Positions 9,325 through 17,120 of a stretch of 64,000 nucleotides of DNA are shown here, one piece after another. Location: contig NZ_VWRQ01000011.1 of NCBI RefSeq assembly GCF_008635795.1, positions 143,205 to 207,204 on the forward strand. Direction: 5' to 3'. Numbering within the stretch: the first letter of the stretch is position 1; each line of letters begins with the position of its first letter. This DNA comes from Paenibacillus tepidiphilus (GTDB taxonomy: Bacteria; Bacillota; Bacilli; Paenibacillales; Paenibacillaceae). The translations under genes were made by a program, and so were the position numbers. A model generated the notes under the pieces. The model did no database searches. It was given only the letters and a program-made list of their open reading frames with translations, and was not told the DNA's origin.

Positions 9325-9405
9325 CGGCCTGTTCAGTCCGTTTGTCCTACGACCTGTTCAGTCTATCCAGTCCATTCAGTCCGTTTACTTTCCAGTCCAT
9401 GCCCT
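9325..9405. repeat. Degenerate CAGTCC short repeats
   Basis: The stretch between the GH2 terminator and the GH28 stop contains at least five copies of (T)CAGTCC/CAGTCT at irregular 10-25-bp spacing. No ORF or promoter is evident here. Confidence 0.4.
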
Positions 9406-9435
9406 GCTCAACTCCCCGCAGTCATGTCTTATCTA

Positions 9436-10770
9436 CTAGCGCACCCTGAAGTTCTCCAGCTTAAGCCGTCCAACATTACTGATTTCCACACTCTTATTGA
9501 TGGCCTGCACATCAATATTATTCAGCACGATACTCTCGACATCGCTGCAAATGAGCGCATTCTCAGCGCGCAAGCGAATATTATGAAGCTCGATATCGCT
9601 GAGGCGCTGCTCGGGCAAGCCTTTGATTTCCACAGCAATCCGCGCACCCTCGCCAGAAATATCCTGAATGTGGATTTGCCTGAAAATAGAAGGCGCATCC
9701 GTCTTGGGTACGACTGTGCTGTAACCATAATACATATTGATTTGCACGGCCTCTTCCCTTACCTCGTTGATCTCGATTTGCTCGAACCGGATATTCTCCA
9801 CAAAGCCCCCGCGGCCGCGCATGGATTTAAGCCGGATGCCGCGGTCTCCGCCGCTGATTGTGCAGTGGTGGGCATACACATTCCGGACGCCTCCCGACAT
9901 GCCGCTGCCGATAACCAGTCCGCCATGCCCTTCCTTCATTGTACAATTCCGGATGACAATGTTCTCGCATGGCTTATTGACCCGCCAGCCGTCTTCATTC
10001 ATGCCGGAATTGATCGCGATGCAATCATCGCCTGTCTCGAAGCTGGAGTCCTCTATCAGCACATTGCGGCAGGAATCCGGATTCAGACCGTCCGTATTGG
10101 GGCCGCAGCTTACGACCTTCACCCGCCGGATAATGACATTCTCGCAGTAGACCGGATGAATCGTCCACTGGGGGCCATTATGGATGGAGAGTCCTTCAAT
10201 CCACACATTTCTGCAGTGAACCGGCTGGATAAAAGACGGCCGCAGCGCATCCTGCTCGGTACCGAATATCCGCTGTTCCACGGGAATCCTCTCGCTTTCG
10301 GCATAGCACAGCTTGTCTGCCGCCGTCTGCTGCAGCTGCTTCCAGTGCCACCATGCCTCGCCGTTTCCGTTCAGCGTCCCTTCGCCGGTTACGGCTATAT
10401 TCTCGCAATCTCTGGCATAGATCAGCGGGGAATAATTGTAGCACTCCATCCCCTCCCAGCGAGTGAACACCGGCGGCAGATAGTCGGCAGGCGCATCACT
10501 GAAATGAATTACAGCCCCCTTTTCAACCGCTAGATGAATGCTGTTTCTCAGGTGGATGGGTCCTGATCTCCATTCTCCCGCAGACACGATGACCGTTCCG
10601 CCCCCCTGTCCGGAGCAGGCATCGACCGCTCTTTGAATCGCGCCTGAATCGGATTCCCGCCCAGGGCCAGCGGGCCGGAAGGCCTCTGCGCGCAAGATTA
10701 GATCCGGGAATTGCGGGGCAGCAATTTCCTCCATATCAAACGCTGTACCGTAAAAATGCTTGTCGCTCAT
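9436..10770 (-). CDS. Glycoside hydrolase family 28 protein (polygalacturonase type)
   Basis: A 444-residue right-handed beta-helix pectinase-type enzyme. All GH28 signatures are present: NTD (215-217), GDD (Asp238/Asp239), GHGG (His272) and R-L-K (303-305, the RIK position). An N-terminal segment around DSGAIQRAVD matches the usual start of the helix. There is no signal peptide, so it is probably a cytoplasmic exo-acting enzyme on imported oligogalacturonides or rhamnogalacturonan fragments. The ATG follows GAAGGGAG. It is convergent with the GH2 gene. Together with the GH2 and Gfo/Idh genes it suggests a pectin or plant-glycan use island. Confidence 0.9.
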   Translation of the reverse strand: MSDKHFYGTAFDMEEIAAPQFPDLILRAEAFRPAGPGRESDSGAIQRAVDACSGQGGGTVIVSAGEWRSGPIHLRNSIHLAVEKGAVIHFSDAPADYLPPVFTRWEGMECYNYSPLIYARDCENIAVTGEGTLNGNGEAWWHWKQLQQTAADKLCYAESERIPVEQRIFGTEQDALRPSFIQPVHCRNVWIEGLSIHNGPQWTIHPVYCENVIIRRVKVVSCGPNTDGLNPDSCRNVLIEDSSFETGDDCIAINSGMNEDGWRVNKPCENIVIRNCTMKEGHGGLVIGSGMSGGVRNVYAHHCTISGGDRGIRLKSMRGRGGFVENIRFEQIEINEVREEAVQINMYYGYSTVVPKTDAPSIFRQIHIQDISGEGARIAVEIKGLPEQRLSDIELHNIRLRAENALICSDVESIVLNNIDVQAINKSVEISNVGRLKLENFRVR

Positions 10771-10879
10771 CTATTGGGTTCTCCCTTCCTTCTTTACATT
10801 AATAGGAATCATATCATCCCCTCCGGTGGCGGTGAATGGAGAAAAAGCCCCTGCGCTTGTAAGATTCGAGCCTGCATCA

Positions 10880-10912
10880 CAAAAACAGTGATTCCCTGCC
10901 GGGAACCACTGT
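10880..10912 (-). terminator. Terminator after methyltransferase gene
   Basis: Stem ACAGTG-TTCCC/GGGAA-CACTGT (10885-10912), with TTTTTGTG following on the minus strand. Confidence 0.8.
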
Positions 10913-10933
10913 CTCGAACGATATGTCTGGCAA

Positions 10934-11827
10934 TTAAAGCTCTCGGGTATACATATTCTGGTCCTGCAGCCGGATCAGCACCTTGCCGAATCGTCCGCCC
11001 TGCGAGATCTCTACCTGCCCTGACGGATAGGTCCGCTCCAGATAATCGGCAGCGATTTGCCGGCTTCGCTCGTCTGCAGGCAATCCATATAAATGGAACA
11101 AATGCATGGCTTCCTCCAGCGCGGCTTCACGGGTAAGCGTCGACGTCTTCATTTCTCGGGTAACAATCGACTCAAACGCATAACCCTTCAGCAGCAGCAG
11201 CTGCAGCAGATAAGCATACTCCATCTGCTCGCTGTCCATTGCCCGGTCCGTAACCAGCGGCCATAGCTCCTGCACGAGGCTGTGCTCGCGTGGACCTACG
11301 GACATGCTGATATAGCAGAATTTCCGCGCACAGCCCAGCACCCTTTCCACACTCTCCCAGTCCTCGATGACCGGACACATCGACACAAAGACGAGATCAA
11401 AGGCCTGGTCCCAGCCCTCTGCCTGAATGTCGATGTCTTCGAAAGGCCGGGCAACGAGGCTGACGCTTCCGTGTGTAATCTTTGCTGCGTTGTGCTGCAG
11501 CAATTCGGCCAAAGGCAGACTGGGCTCTACAGAGGTTACACAGGCCCCTCTTTCGGCGAACGGCACGCTGAAGCCCCCCGATGCAGCACCGATATCCAGT
11601 ACAGCTTGACCCTCAAAAGCAACCCCCTGCCCTTCCAGCCAATTCATAATCCGTTTGGCCCGTTGGCGGCCTTCTTCATTCCACACCTGCTCGTTGAACG
11701 TTTTGGCTTTACTGTCGAATGTATGAGCGGGGTCCATGCCGGCTTTTTTCATCCGGGCTACGGCCGTAAGCGGGTCTTCGCGCCAAGCCTTTGTCCACAC
11801 TTGTTCATCCAGTACTATTTCTTTCAT
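10934..11827 (-). CDS. Class I SAM-dependent methyltransferase
   Basis: A 297-residue protein with methyltransferase motif I VLDIGAASGGFSVPFAERG around residues 96-114 and an acidic end of beta-2 (SVEPS). The substrate is unknown; the N-terminal roughly 90 residues are helical and outside the core fold. The ATG has TAGGAGG upstream. It is the last of three co-oriented genes (exporter, Rrf2 regulator, methyltransferase); each has its own upstream region containing a TCTA(C/T)GATA motif, so they may form one regulon rather than one operon. Confidence 0.8.
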   Translation of the reverse strand: MKEIVLDEQVWTKAWREDPLTAVARMKKAGMDPAHTFDSKAKTFNEQVWNEEGRQRAKRIMNWLEGQGVAFEGQAVLDIGAASGGFSVPFAERGACVTSVEPSLPLAELLQHNAAKITHGSVSLVARPFEDIDIQAEGWDQAFDLVFVSMCPVIEDWESVERVLGCARKFCYISMSVGPREHSLVQELWPLVTDRAMDSEQMEYAYLLQLLLLKGYAFESIVTREMKTSTLTREAALEEAMHLFHLYGLPADERSRQIAADYLERTYPSGQVEISQGGRFGKVLIRLQDQNMYTREL

Positions 11828-11847
11828 AGTGAGCCTCCTATCAGAGT

Positions 11848-11857
11848 TATCGTAGAT
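11848..11857 (-). promoter_or_regulatory. Candidate Rrf2 site, methyltransferase
   Basis: Minus-strand ATCTACGATA lies between the methyltransferase start and the Rrf2 stop. The core TCTACGATA is identical to that upstream of the Rrf2 gene. A perfect inverted repeat ATCCG-taatt-CGGAT is next to it (11865-11879). Confidence 0.4.
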
Positions 11858-11896
11858 TCTAGATATCCGTAATTCGGATGAAATAAAAGCTGTTCT

Positions 11897-12298
11897 TTAC
11901 AGAACAACCGGCATTTGCTTGGCCAGCTCAGACAGCTTTTGATTTCGCAGATGCTCCTCCATCTTCATCTCCGCAGAGACCATTACCTGCTGGATCAGGC
12001 ACTCCGGACCATGGTTCATCTCGCATTCAAATAAGGATGCTGTGCCTTCAATGGCATGAATGACATCAAGAAAAGATATTTCTTCGAAATTCCGCTTCAA
12101 ACGGTAGCCGCCATTGGCTCCTGAAGTCGATTCAATCATTCCCGCCTTGACCAGCTTGGTCAGGATTTTGGATAGATAAGTAGTGGAAACCTGCTGCCGC
12201 TCCGCCAGCTGCTGTACGCCGATCAATTTATGCTGCGGGGATGCGGCGAGAAAGAGCATGGTGTGCAGAGCATAGTTCGTCGCTTTGGAAAATTTCAT
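11897..12298 (-). CDS. Rrf2-family transcriptional regulator
   Basis: A 133-residue Rrf2 protein: N-terminal winged HTH (ATNYALHTMLFLA; QQLAERQQVSTTYLSKIL) and the family's ANGGYRLKR wing. The C-terminal part has only two cysteines (FECEMNHGPECL), fewer than the three used for the Fe-S cluster in IscR/NsrR. It is therefore probably a thiol or small-molecule sensor of the YwnA-like kind rather than an Fe-S protein. It lies between the exporter and methyltransferase genes and likely represses them and itself. Confidence 0.85.
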   Translation of the reverse strand: MKFSKATNYALHTMLFLAASPQHKLIGVQQLAERQQVSTTYLSKILTKLVKAGMIESTSGANGGYRLKRNFEEISFLDVIHAIEGTASLFECEMNHGPECLIQQVMVSAEMKMEEHLRNQKLSELAKQMPVVL

Positions 12299-12315
12299 CG
12301 CGCGCTGTTCACCTC

Positions 12316-12337
12316 TATCGTAGACTTTATTTGTCTA
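12316..12337 (-). promoter_or_regulatory. Candidate Rrf2 operator, autoregulatory
   Basis: The perfect inverted repeat TAGAC-N7-GTCTA (12321-12337) is flanked by the GTCTACGATA motif (12316-12325). It is placed just upstream of the Rrf2 start codon, so binding would block its own transcription. Confidence 0.5.
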
Positions 12338-13739
12338 TAATAACTTTAATAGAACGTGAAGTCAAATGTCCCTCTCTGAGCGGAATGAATAAGGAAAGGA
12401 TGAACCCCAGAACTGCGAGCACCGCCAAAATTATGAATGCAGCATAGATCCCCTTATGCATACCGGCAGTATAAGATACAGCGCTATAGTCGGCTTGTAA
12501 GGTTACCAAGGTAACGAGCAGTGCACCGCCCATCGACATAGACATCGTGCGGGTGACCGTCGTCATCGGCGAAGCGTAATTCGCTATTGGACGCGGCAGA
12601 CTGGTCATTGCCAGAGCGGTGAGCGGTGTCATCATGCAACCGATGCCGGTCATCAGCAGGGCGAACAGCAGCATTAGCACTCCGTATGAGGCCTGGGCCG
12701 ATACACCCGCCGTGAACGCGGCCATGACCAGAGCGATCCATGTAAAGCCGCTGCGCAGCAGGTTCCGGCCGCCGAAACGGTCGTATATTCTTCCCGATAC
12801 AACCCCCGACACTCCCATCAGCAGTGCGCCGGGCAGCAGGAGCAGGCCCGATTGCCGCGGCAGCATGCCCCTGACATTCTGGGCATAAAGGGGAAGCAGC
12901 AGTTCTACCCCGGACATCACGATGAACATCAGCACACTGATGAGCGTGGCATAGGTGAATTGCGGGTAACGGAATACGTTGAAGTCCAGCAGCGGCACAT
13001 TCATATTAAATTGACGCTTTACGAACAGCAGAATCATTGTACAGCCGAGGAGCAGAATGGAACCGCTAAGCAGTGCACTGCTTCCCTGCTCTCCCAGAAT
13101 GCTGAATCCGTATAGCAAGCTGCCAAAGCCTATGCTCGAATAGAGAATAGAGGGCTTGTCCAGAATCGCCGGGCGGGTCTCCCCTACGTTCACCAGAAAA
13201 AAATAACCAACAGCCAAGTTTCCCAGCGCAACCGGTGCAACTACATAGAACAGGAGCCGCCAGGAATGTTCTTGAATCACGAAGCCCGAAATGGTCGGTC
13301 CGAGTGCCGGAGCAAGACCGACGATGAGGCTGGCGAGCCCCATTGCTGCGCCCAGCTTTTCCTTCGGAAACACCTGAATAATTGTGTTCAAGAAGAGTGG
13401 TACCAGTAATCCGGTGCCAACGCCTTGCAGAATTCGCCCGCAGAGTATCCATTCAAAGCCATAGGAGAATCCGGCAAGCAGTGTGCCGGAAGTGAATGCA
13501 CCCACCGAAACGAAAAATAACGTTCGTGTAGAATATTTTCCGATCAAGAAGCCCGTTACAGGCATTACAATTCCGGAGGCAAGAAGATAGGCGGTGATCA
13601 GCCATTGCGCCCGGTTGGCCGGGATGCCGAGCTCTTCCATCATTTGCGGCAGGGCTGTATTCAGCATGGTCTGCATCAGCTGCGCCAGGAAGTTGGCGAC
13701 GACAAGCGACGCAACGATAAGTACATTTCTTTTTTTCAC
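12327..13739 (-). CDS. MFS drug exporter, DHA2 family (EmrB/QacA type)
   Basis: A 470-residue integral membrane protein with about 14 hydrophobic segments. The antiporter motif C region GLAPALGPTISGFVI is present, as is the DHA2 N-terminal pattern (LNTALPQMMEELG). It should be a proton-driven multidrug exporter. The start is at GTG 13739, 8 nt after GGAGG; the upstream in-frame GTG at 13754 overlaps that ribosome site. It is the first gene of the exporter-Rrf2-methyltransferase group. Confidence 0.88.
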   Translation of the reverse strand: MKKRNVLIVASLVVANFLAQLMQTMLNTALPQMMEELGIPANRAQWLITAYLLASGIVMPVTGFLIGKYSTRTLFFVSVGAFTSGTLLAGFSYGFEWILCGRILQGVGTGLLVPLFLNTIIQVFPKEKLGAAMGLASLIVGLAPALGPTISGFVIQEHSWRLLFYVVAPVALGNLAVGYFFLVNVGETRPAILDKPSILYSSIGFGSLLYGFSILGEQGSSALLSGSILLLGCTMILLFVKRQFNMNVPLLDFNVFRYPQFTYATLISVLMFIVMSGVELLLPLYAQNVRGMLPRQSGLLLLPGALLMGVSGVVSGRIYDRFGGRNLLRSGFTWIALVMAAFTAGVSAQASYGVLMLLFALLMTGIGCMMTPLTALAMTSLPRPIANYASPMTTVTRTMSMSMGGALLVTLVTLQADYSAVSYTAGMHKGIYAAFIILAVLAVLGFILSLFIPLREGHLTSRSIKVIIDK

Positions 13740-13814
13740 AATATGTTCCTCCACATTCCGTGATAATAGGGGCTTGTCTACTCCTTTCCTAAATTTATAT
13801 TACGGATAATACGA

Positions 13815-13824
13815 GTCTATGATA
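13815..13824. promoter_or_regulatory. Candidate Rrf2 site before exporter gene
   Basis: GTCTATGATA (plus strand) differs in one base from the motif upstream of the Rrf2 gene. It sits inside an inverted repeat GGATA...TATCC (13804-13827) in the exporter's upstream region. Confidence 0.35.
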
Positions 13825-13892
13825 TCCATAAAGAAGGCGGCTGTCAATTTATACATTGAATTCGATATACTATATTGTGAGAGGAGGCAACT

Positions 13893-14843
13893 ATGAATTA
13901 TACCCTTAGTGAACAATTGAAGGTTTGGCATGAAGAAGACGAGCATCAGGCAATTGTGGATGCCTTGCTGGCGGTTCCAGCCGATCAACGGGACTATGAG
14001 TGGGCCGGTCTGCTGGCCAGAGCTTACAATAATCTCGGACAGTATGAAGAAGCGTTTAGTCAGTTGGAGCGTGTAGCTGAAGCTGGGGCGCAAGATCCGT
14101 TATGGCATTACCGGGCAGGCTACTCTCTGTATTACTTAAAACGATATGAGGATGCGGTTCAAGCGTTGCAGACTTCCAGACGCCTGGCTTCCGGCGATCC
14201 GGATTTGGAAGAGTCATTGAAGTGGATTCTGCAAAAAGCGGAGAAGCAGCTTAAGAACGGACAACGGCTCGCCTCAAAACAAGAGGAAGCTTCCAAGCAT
14301 GGCGGACAGCCGGCAGCGGTGCCGTTTACGGATATGCCGCTTGCGGATTTCTGGGAGGACAGCGAATACGCCGGGAAAGCCTATCATTCCCCGCCTTTTG
14401 ACGAGGAATTACTCGCTTCTGTTGAAGAAGAGCTCGGATATAAGCTGCCGGCGTCGTATGTCGCACTCATGCGGCAACGTAATGGCGGAGTGCCCAGGAA
14501 TACCTGCTTTCCTACTGAAGATTCAACCTCATGGGCCGAAGATCATATCGCGATTATGGGCATCCTTGGCATTGGGCGGGAAAAGAGCTATTCGCTGTGC
14601 GGCGGCCTGGGCAGCCCGTTCATGATAGAGGAATGGGGTTATCCGGACATTGGCGTCGTGATCTGTGATTGTCCTTCTGCGGGTCATGATCTTGTCATGC
14701 TGGACTACCGGGCCTGCGGCAGGGACGGCGAGCCTGCTGTCATTCACGTCGATCAGGAAAGCGACTATGAAATCACCTTTCTGGCAGATGATTTCGAGGC
14801 GTTCATCCGGGGCTTGGTCAGTGAAGAGGAATTTGATTATTAA
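13893..14843 (+). CDS. TPR protein with SMI1/KNR4 (SUKH) domain
   Basis: A 316-residue two-part protein. Residues about 1-115 form tetratricopeptide-like helices (YEWAGLLARAYNNLGQYEEAF; DPLWHYRAGYSLYYLKRYEDAV). Residues about 155-310 match the SMI1/KNR4 fold: ELGYKLPASYVALMRQRNGG and, near the end, DDFEAFIRGLV. SUKH domains are known as immunity modules for nuclease and other polymorphic toxins, but many stand alone in Bacillota. No toxin gene is adjacent. The ATG follows GAGGAGG. Confidence 0.8.
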   Translation: MNYTLSEQLKVWHEEDEHQAIVDALLAVPADQRDYEWAGLLARAYNNLGQYEEAFSQLERVAEAGAQDPLWHYRAGYSLYYLKRYEDAVQALQTSRRLASGDPDLEESLKWILQKAEKQLKNGQRLASKQEEASKHGGQPAAVPFTDMPLADFWEDSEYAGKAYHSPPFDEELLASVEEELGYKLPASYVALMRQRNGGVPRNTCFPTEDSTSWAEDHIAIMGILGIGREKSYSLCGGLGSPFMIEEWGYPDIGVVICDCPSAGHDLVMLDYRACGRDGEPAVIHVDQESDYEITFLADDFEAFIRGLVSEEEFDY

Positions 14844-14847
14844 GCCA

Positions 14848-14904
14848 AAATCGCCCGTTCCGGTAACGGCAATACTACCAGGCCATTTACCGAACGGGCG
14901 ATTT
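14848..14904. terminator. Bidirectional terminator
   Basis: An 18-bp near-perfect stem (14848-14866 with 14887-14904) between the convergent TPR/SUKH and SASP genes, with T-rich sequence on the minus side and ATTTGATT on the plus side. Confidence 0.85.
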
Positions 14905-14916
14905 GATTAGAGCGTA

Positions 14917-15198
14917 TTATTGCTCTCTCTTGGCAAGCTGCTCCTGGGCCATGCGGATCAATTCGCGAACCATGGTTCCGCCGATCTTCCCGCCAACCTG
15001 GCCGGCCGATTCCGTATCCAGGCTGCCGTTGTAGCCGCGTTCAAGCGGTATACCCAGCTCCCGGGCCACCTCGTATTTCACATCGTCCGGACGCCCCGGG
15101 TCAACGGCATAGCCTTCATTTTTCATCACGGCTGCCTTGAAGTCCTGCATCCCCTGCTCTGCACCGGACACTGCATATTTTCTCCTTTTTCTGGCCAT
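14917..15198 (-). CDS. Alpha/beta-type small acid-soluble spore protein
   Basis: A 93-residue SASP that coats DNA in the dormant spore core. The family signatures are clear: KYEVARELGIPL with the germination-protease (GPR) cleavage context, GYNGSLDTESAGQVGGKIGG, and TMVRELI near the C-terminus. A basic N-terminal extension (MARKRRKY) makes it longer than the usual 65-70 residues. ATG 15198 is preferred to GTG 15207 because GAGGAG is 8 nt upstream of the former. A sigma-G-like promoter precedes it. Confidence 0.95.
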   Translation of the reverse strand: MARKRRKYAVSGAEQGMQDFKAAVMKNEGYAVDPGRPDDVKYEVARELGIPLERGYNGSLDTESAGQVGGKIGGTMVRELIRMAQEQLAKREQ

Positions 15199-15224
15199 AT
15201 GCTCCACTCCTCGCCTGTTTTACT

Positions 15225-15253
15225 TAAGATGTGCAGGAGCGGCGGGATTATAC
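15225..15253 (-). promoter_or_regulatory. Sigma-G-like forespore promoter
   Basis: On the minus strand GTATA (15249-15253) and CATCTTA (15225-15231) are separated by 17 bp. This fits the forespore sigma-G pattern (GnATR and CATnnTA) and is placed about 30 bp before the SASP start. Confidence 0.6.
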
Positions 15254-15309
15254 CGGAGCTTTCCTTCTGCCTGCAGATCATATTTTGGATGGATCAAGCC
15301 GGGATCATA

Positions 15310-15350
15310 GCAAAAGGACCGCTGGAGATCGTCTCCGGCAGTCCTTCTTG
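15310..15350 (-). terminator. Terminator after 42-codon gene
   Basis: Stem AAGGAC-CGC-GGAGA with TCTCC-GC-GTCCTT (15314-15346), followed by TTTTG on the minus strand. It begins right after the stop of the small gene at 15353. Confidence 0.75.
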
Positions 15351-15352
15351 CT

Positions 15353-15481
15353 TTAGAGTGTAGTATGCTGTTCTTCGTACTCGCCGGATAATTCCTTAAG
15401 CGATTTGATTTTACCATGGGGATGCTGTGCTTGCTTGCGTGACTTCCAGGCAGCTTCATCTCTTCTCTTCTGGTGAGCCAT
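15353..15481 (-). CDS. Small basic protein, 42 residues
   Basis: A short gene with ATG 15481 preceded by AGAGGAGG at 10 nt and followed by its own terminator, so it is likely real. The product is highly charged, with a core HPHGKIKSLKELS that resembles a family of very short uncharacterised Bacillota proteins; that assignment is from memory and tentative. An upstream extension to 15553 lacks a ribosome site. It lies beside the SASP gene, so a sporulation link is possible but unproven. Confidence 0.65.
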   Translation of the reverse strand: MAHQKRRDEAAWKSRKQAQHPHGKIKSLKELSGEYEEQHTTL

Positions 15482-15595
15482 AACAGGTAGCCTCCTCTGG
15501 AATCTGAAGATGTATACTACCTGCTTAGGTTGTCTTCTCCCGGCTGTGCTCATTCATTGATTTGATTACATTGTCTGTCTCTACCGGATTTACCC

Positions 15596-16576
15596 TTATT
15601 GTGGCCCTACAACCGGGTGCGGTACATACGGCTCTTCCAGATATGTCAGCTCTTCCGGAGTCAGCTTAACGGACAAGGCCGAAATCCCGTCCTCAAGATG
15701 ACTCATCTTGGTCACGCCGATGATCGGGGAAGTTACCGCACTCTGGTGCAGCAGCCAGGCCAGAGCAATCTGTGCCCGCGGAATGCCGCGCTTCTCTGCA
15801 AGCTCAGCGACCCGCTCCGCGATAGCGCGGTCGGCATTCGCCATAGCATCGTATTTACTCCGCTGGACCTGATCCGTCTCGGAGCGGCGGGTGGACTCCT
15901 TCCAGTCCCTTGTCAGTCTTCCCGAAGCCAGCGGGCTGTACGGAATGACGCCGATCTTCTCTTCCCTGCACAGCGGCAGCATTTCCCGTTCTTCCTCACG
16001 GTACATTAGATTATAATGGTTCTGCATCGAGATGAACCGGGTCCAGCCATGCCGCTCAGCCACATGATTCGCCTTCAGGAACTGCCAGGCATACATGGCG
16101 GAAGCGCCGATATAACGTACCTTCCCGGCTTTTACAACATCGTGGAGGGCCTCCATGGTTTCCTCAATCGGCGTATGATAATCCCAGCGGTGAATCTGAT
16201 ACAGGTCCACATAGTCGGTACCAAGCCGCTTGAGACTCTTATCAACCTCACTCATAATAGATTTCCGAGACAGCCCCGCTCCATTCGGTCCCTCATGCAT
16301 ACGGAAATATACCTTGGTGGCGATCACCACTTCATCCCGGTTTGCATACTCCTTAAGGGCTCGTCCTACGATCTCCTCACTTGTCCCATCCGCATATACA
16401 TTCGCTGTATCGAAGAAGTTAATTCCAGACTCCAGGGCTTTACGGATAATCGGACGGCTCTGAGCTTCGTCAAGCAGCCAGGGATGAACCCAGCGCTCAG
16501 CGACGCCGAAGCTCATACAGCCCATGCACAGCCGGGATACATCCATTCCCGTATTACCAAGCTTCACATAATCCAT
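15596..16576 (-). CDS. Aldo/keto reductase
   Basis: A 326-residue NADPH-dependent oxidoreductase with an (alpha/beta)8 barrel. The catalytic tetrad is visible: Asp56, Tyr61, Lys88 and His129 (in YQIHRWDY). The C-terminal SPLASGRLTRDW and the cofactor-binding ITSPIIGVTKMSHLED-type region are typical. It acts on carbonyls in the cytosol. It is transcribed with the MerR gene 57 bp upstream, which suggests induction by aldehydes or other electrophiles, as known for AdhR/NmlR-type loci. Confidence 0.93.
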   Translation of the reverse strand: MDYVKLGNTGMDVSRLCMGCMSFGVAERWVHPWLLDEAQSRPIIRKALESGINFFDTANVYADGTSEEIVGRALKEYANRDEVVIATKVYFRMHEGPNGAGLSRKSIMSEVDKSLKRLGTDYVDLYQIHRWDYHTPIEETMEALHDVVKAGKVRYIGASAMYAWQFLKANHVAERHGWTRFISMQNHYNLMYREEEREMLPLCREEKIGVIPYSPLASGRLTRDWKESTRRSETDQVQRSKYDAMANADRAIAERVAELAEKRGIPRAQIALAWLLHQSAVTSPIIGVTKMSHLEDGISALSVKLTPEELTYLEEPYVPHPVVGPQ

Positions 16577-16633
16577 AGGTTTAGCAGCTCCTCCAGCTTT
16601 GAAATAAATTCAGCAGCACCAGCGGTTCAGTTC

Positions 16634-17029
16634 TCAATCCTGCTGCGGGCGTAAGGCTTGCTCCTTCTTCAGAATCGTCTGCTCGTAGCGTTCGATCTTG
16701 TCATCCAGCCGCAGCAGTGTATCCGTCATCTCGGCGATCTTCCCGGCGAGGCGGGTGCGCTGCTCTGTCAGCAGTCCTTTGCGCGTTTCGAGGGTGGCGT
16801 CCCCCTGCCGTGACAATGTCACATACTCGATGAGCGTCTCTACCGGAAGCCCGGCGCTTTGCCGCATGCATTTGATGAAATCAACCCACCTGCAGTCCTC
16901 TTCCGTGTAAGTCCGCATTCCGCTCTTGTTGCGGGTTACCGGAGGGATGAGCCCGATGCGTTCATAATAACGAAGCGTATCCTGTGTAAGCTTGAATTTC
17001 TCGCTGACTTCCGCAATCGACATCGACAT
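16634..17029 (-). CDS. MerR-family regulator, AdhR/NmlR-like
   Basis: A 131-residue MerR protein: HTH SIAEVSEKFKLTQDTLRYYE followed by the RIGLIPPVTRN wing, then a dimerisation coiled coil (about 80-125). Two cysteines occur in DCRWVDFIKCMRQ, where aldehyde- and thiol-stress sensors of the AdhR/NmlR group keep a conserved cysteine. Start 17029 has AAGGAAGG about 11 nt upstream. A MerR-type promoter with a 19-bp spacer lies directly upstream, so it should activate its own operon with the aldo/keto reductase. Confidence 0.9.
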   Translation of the reverse strand: MSMSIAEVSEKFKLTQDTLRYYERIGLIPPVTRNKSGMRTYTEEDCRWVDFIKCMRQSAGLPVETLIEYVTLSRQGDATLETRKGLLTEQRTRLAGKIAEMTDTLLRLDDKIERYEQTILKKEQALRPQQD

Positions 17030-17074
17030 CGTATTCACTGCCTTCCTTCTTCCGCTGATGCTCACTCAAGAACA

Positions 17075-17105
17075 AGCATATCGTCTGGAGTTAACTCCAA
17101 GTCAA
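17075..17105 (-). promoter_or_regulatory. MerR-type promoter with 19-bp spacer
   Basis: On the minus strand TTGACT (17100-17105) and TATGCT (17075-17080) are separated by 19 bp containing the perfect palindrome TGGAGTTAACTCCA. An overlong spacer with a central palindrome is the hallmark of promoters that MerR proteins activate by DNA distortion. Confidence 0.8.
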
Positions 17106-17120
17106 GACTTTTATGCTGAA

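Noticed and set aside
9424..10533. 369-codon plus-strand ORF antisense to the GH28 gene
   Set aside because: A long open frame caused by GC-rich coding on the other strand; the GH28 protein has all catalytic motifs and the antisense frame none.
13893..15207. Toxin-immunity cassette around the SUKH protein
   Set aside because: Neighbours are an exporter/Rrf2 unit and a SASP gene; no toxin-like ORF is adjacent.
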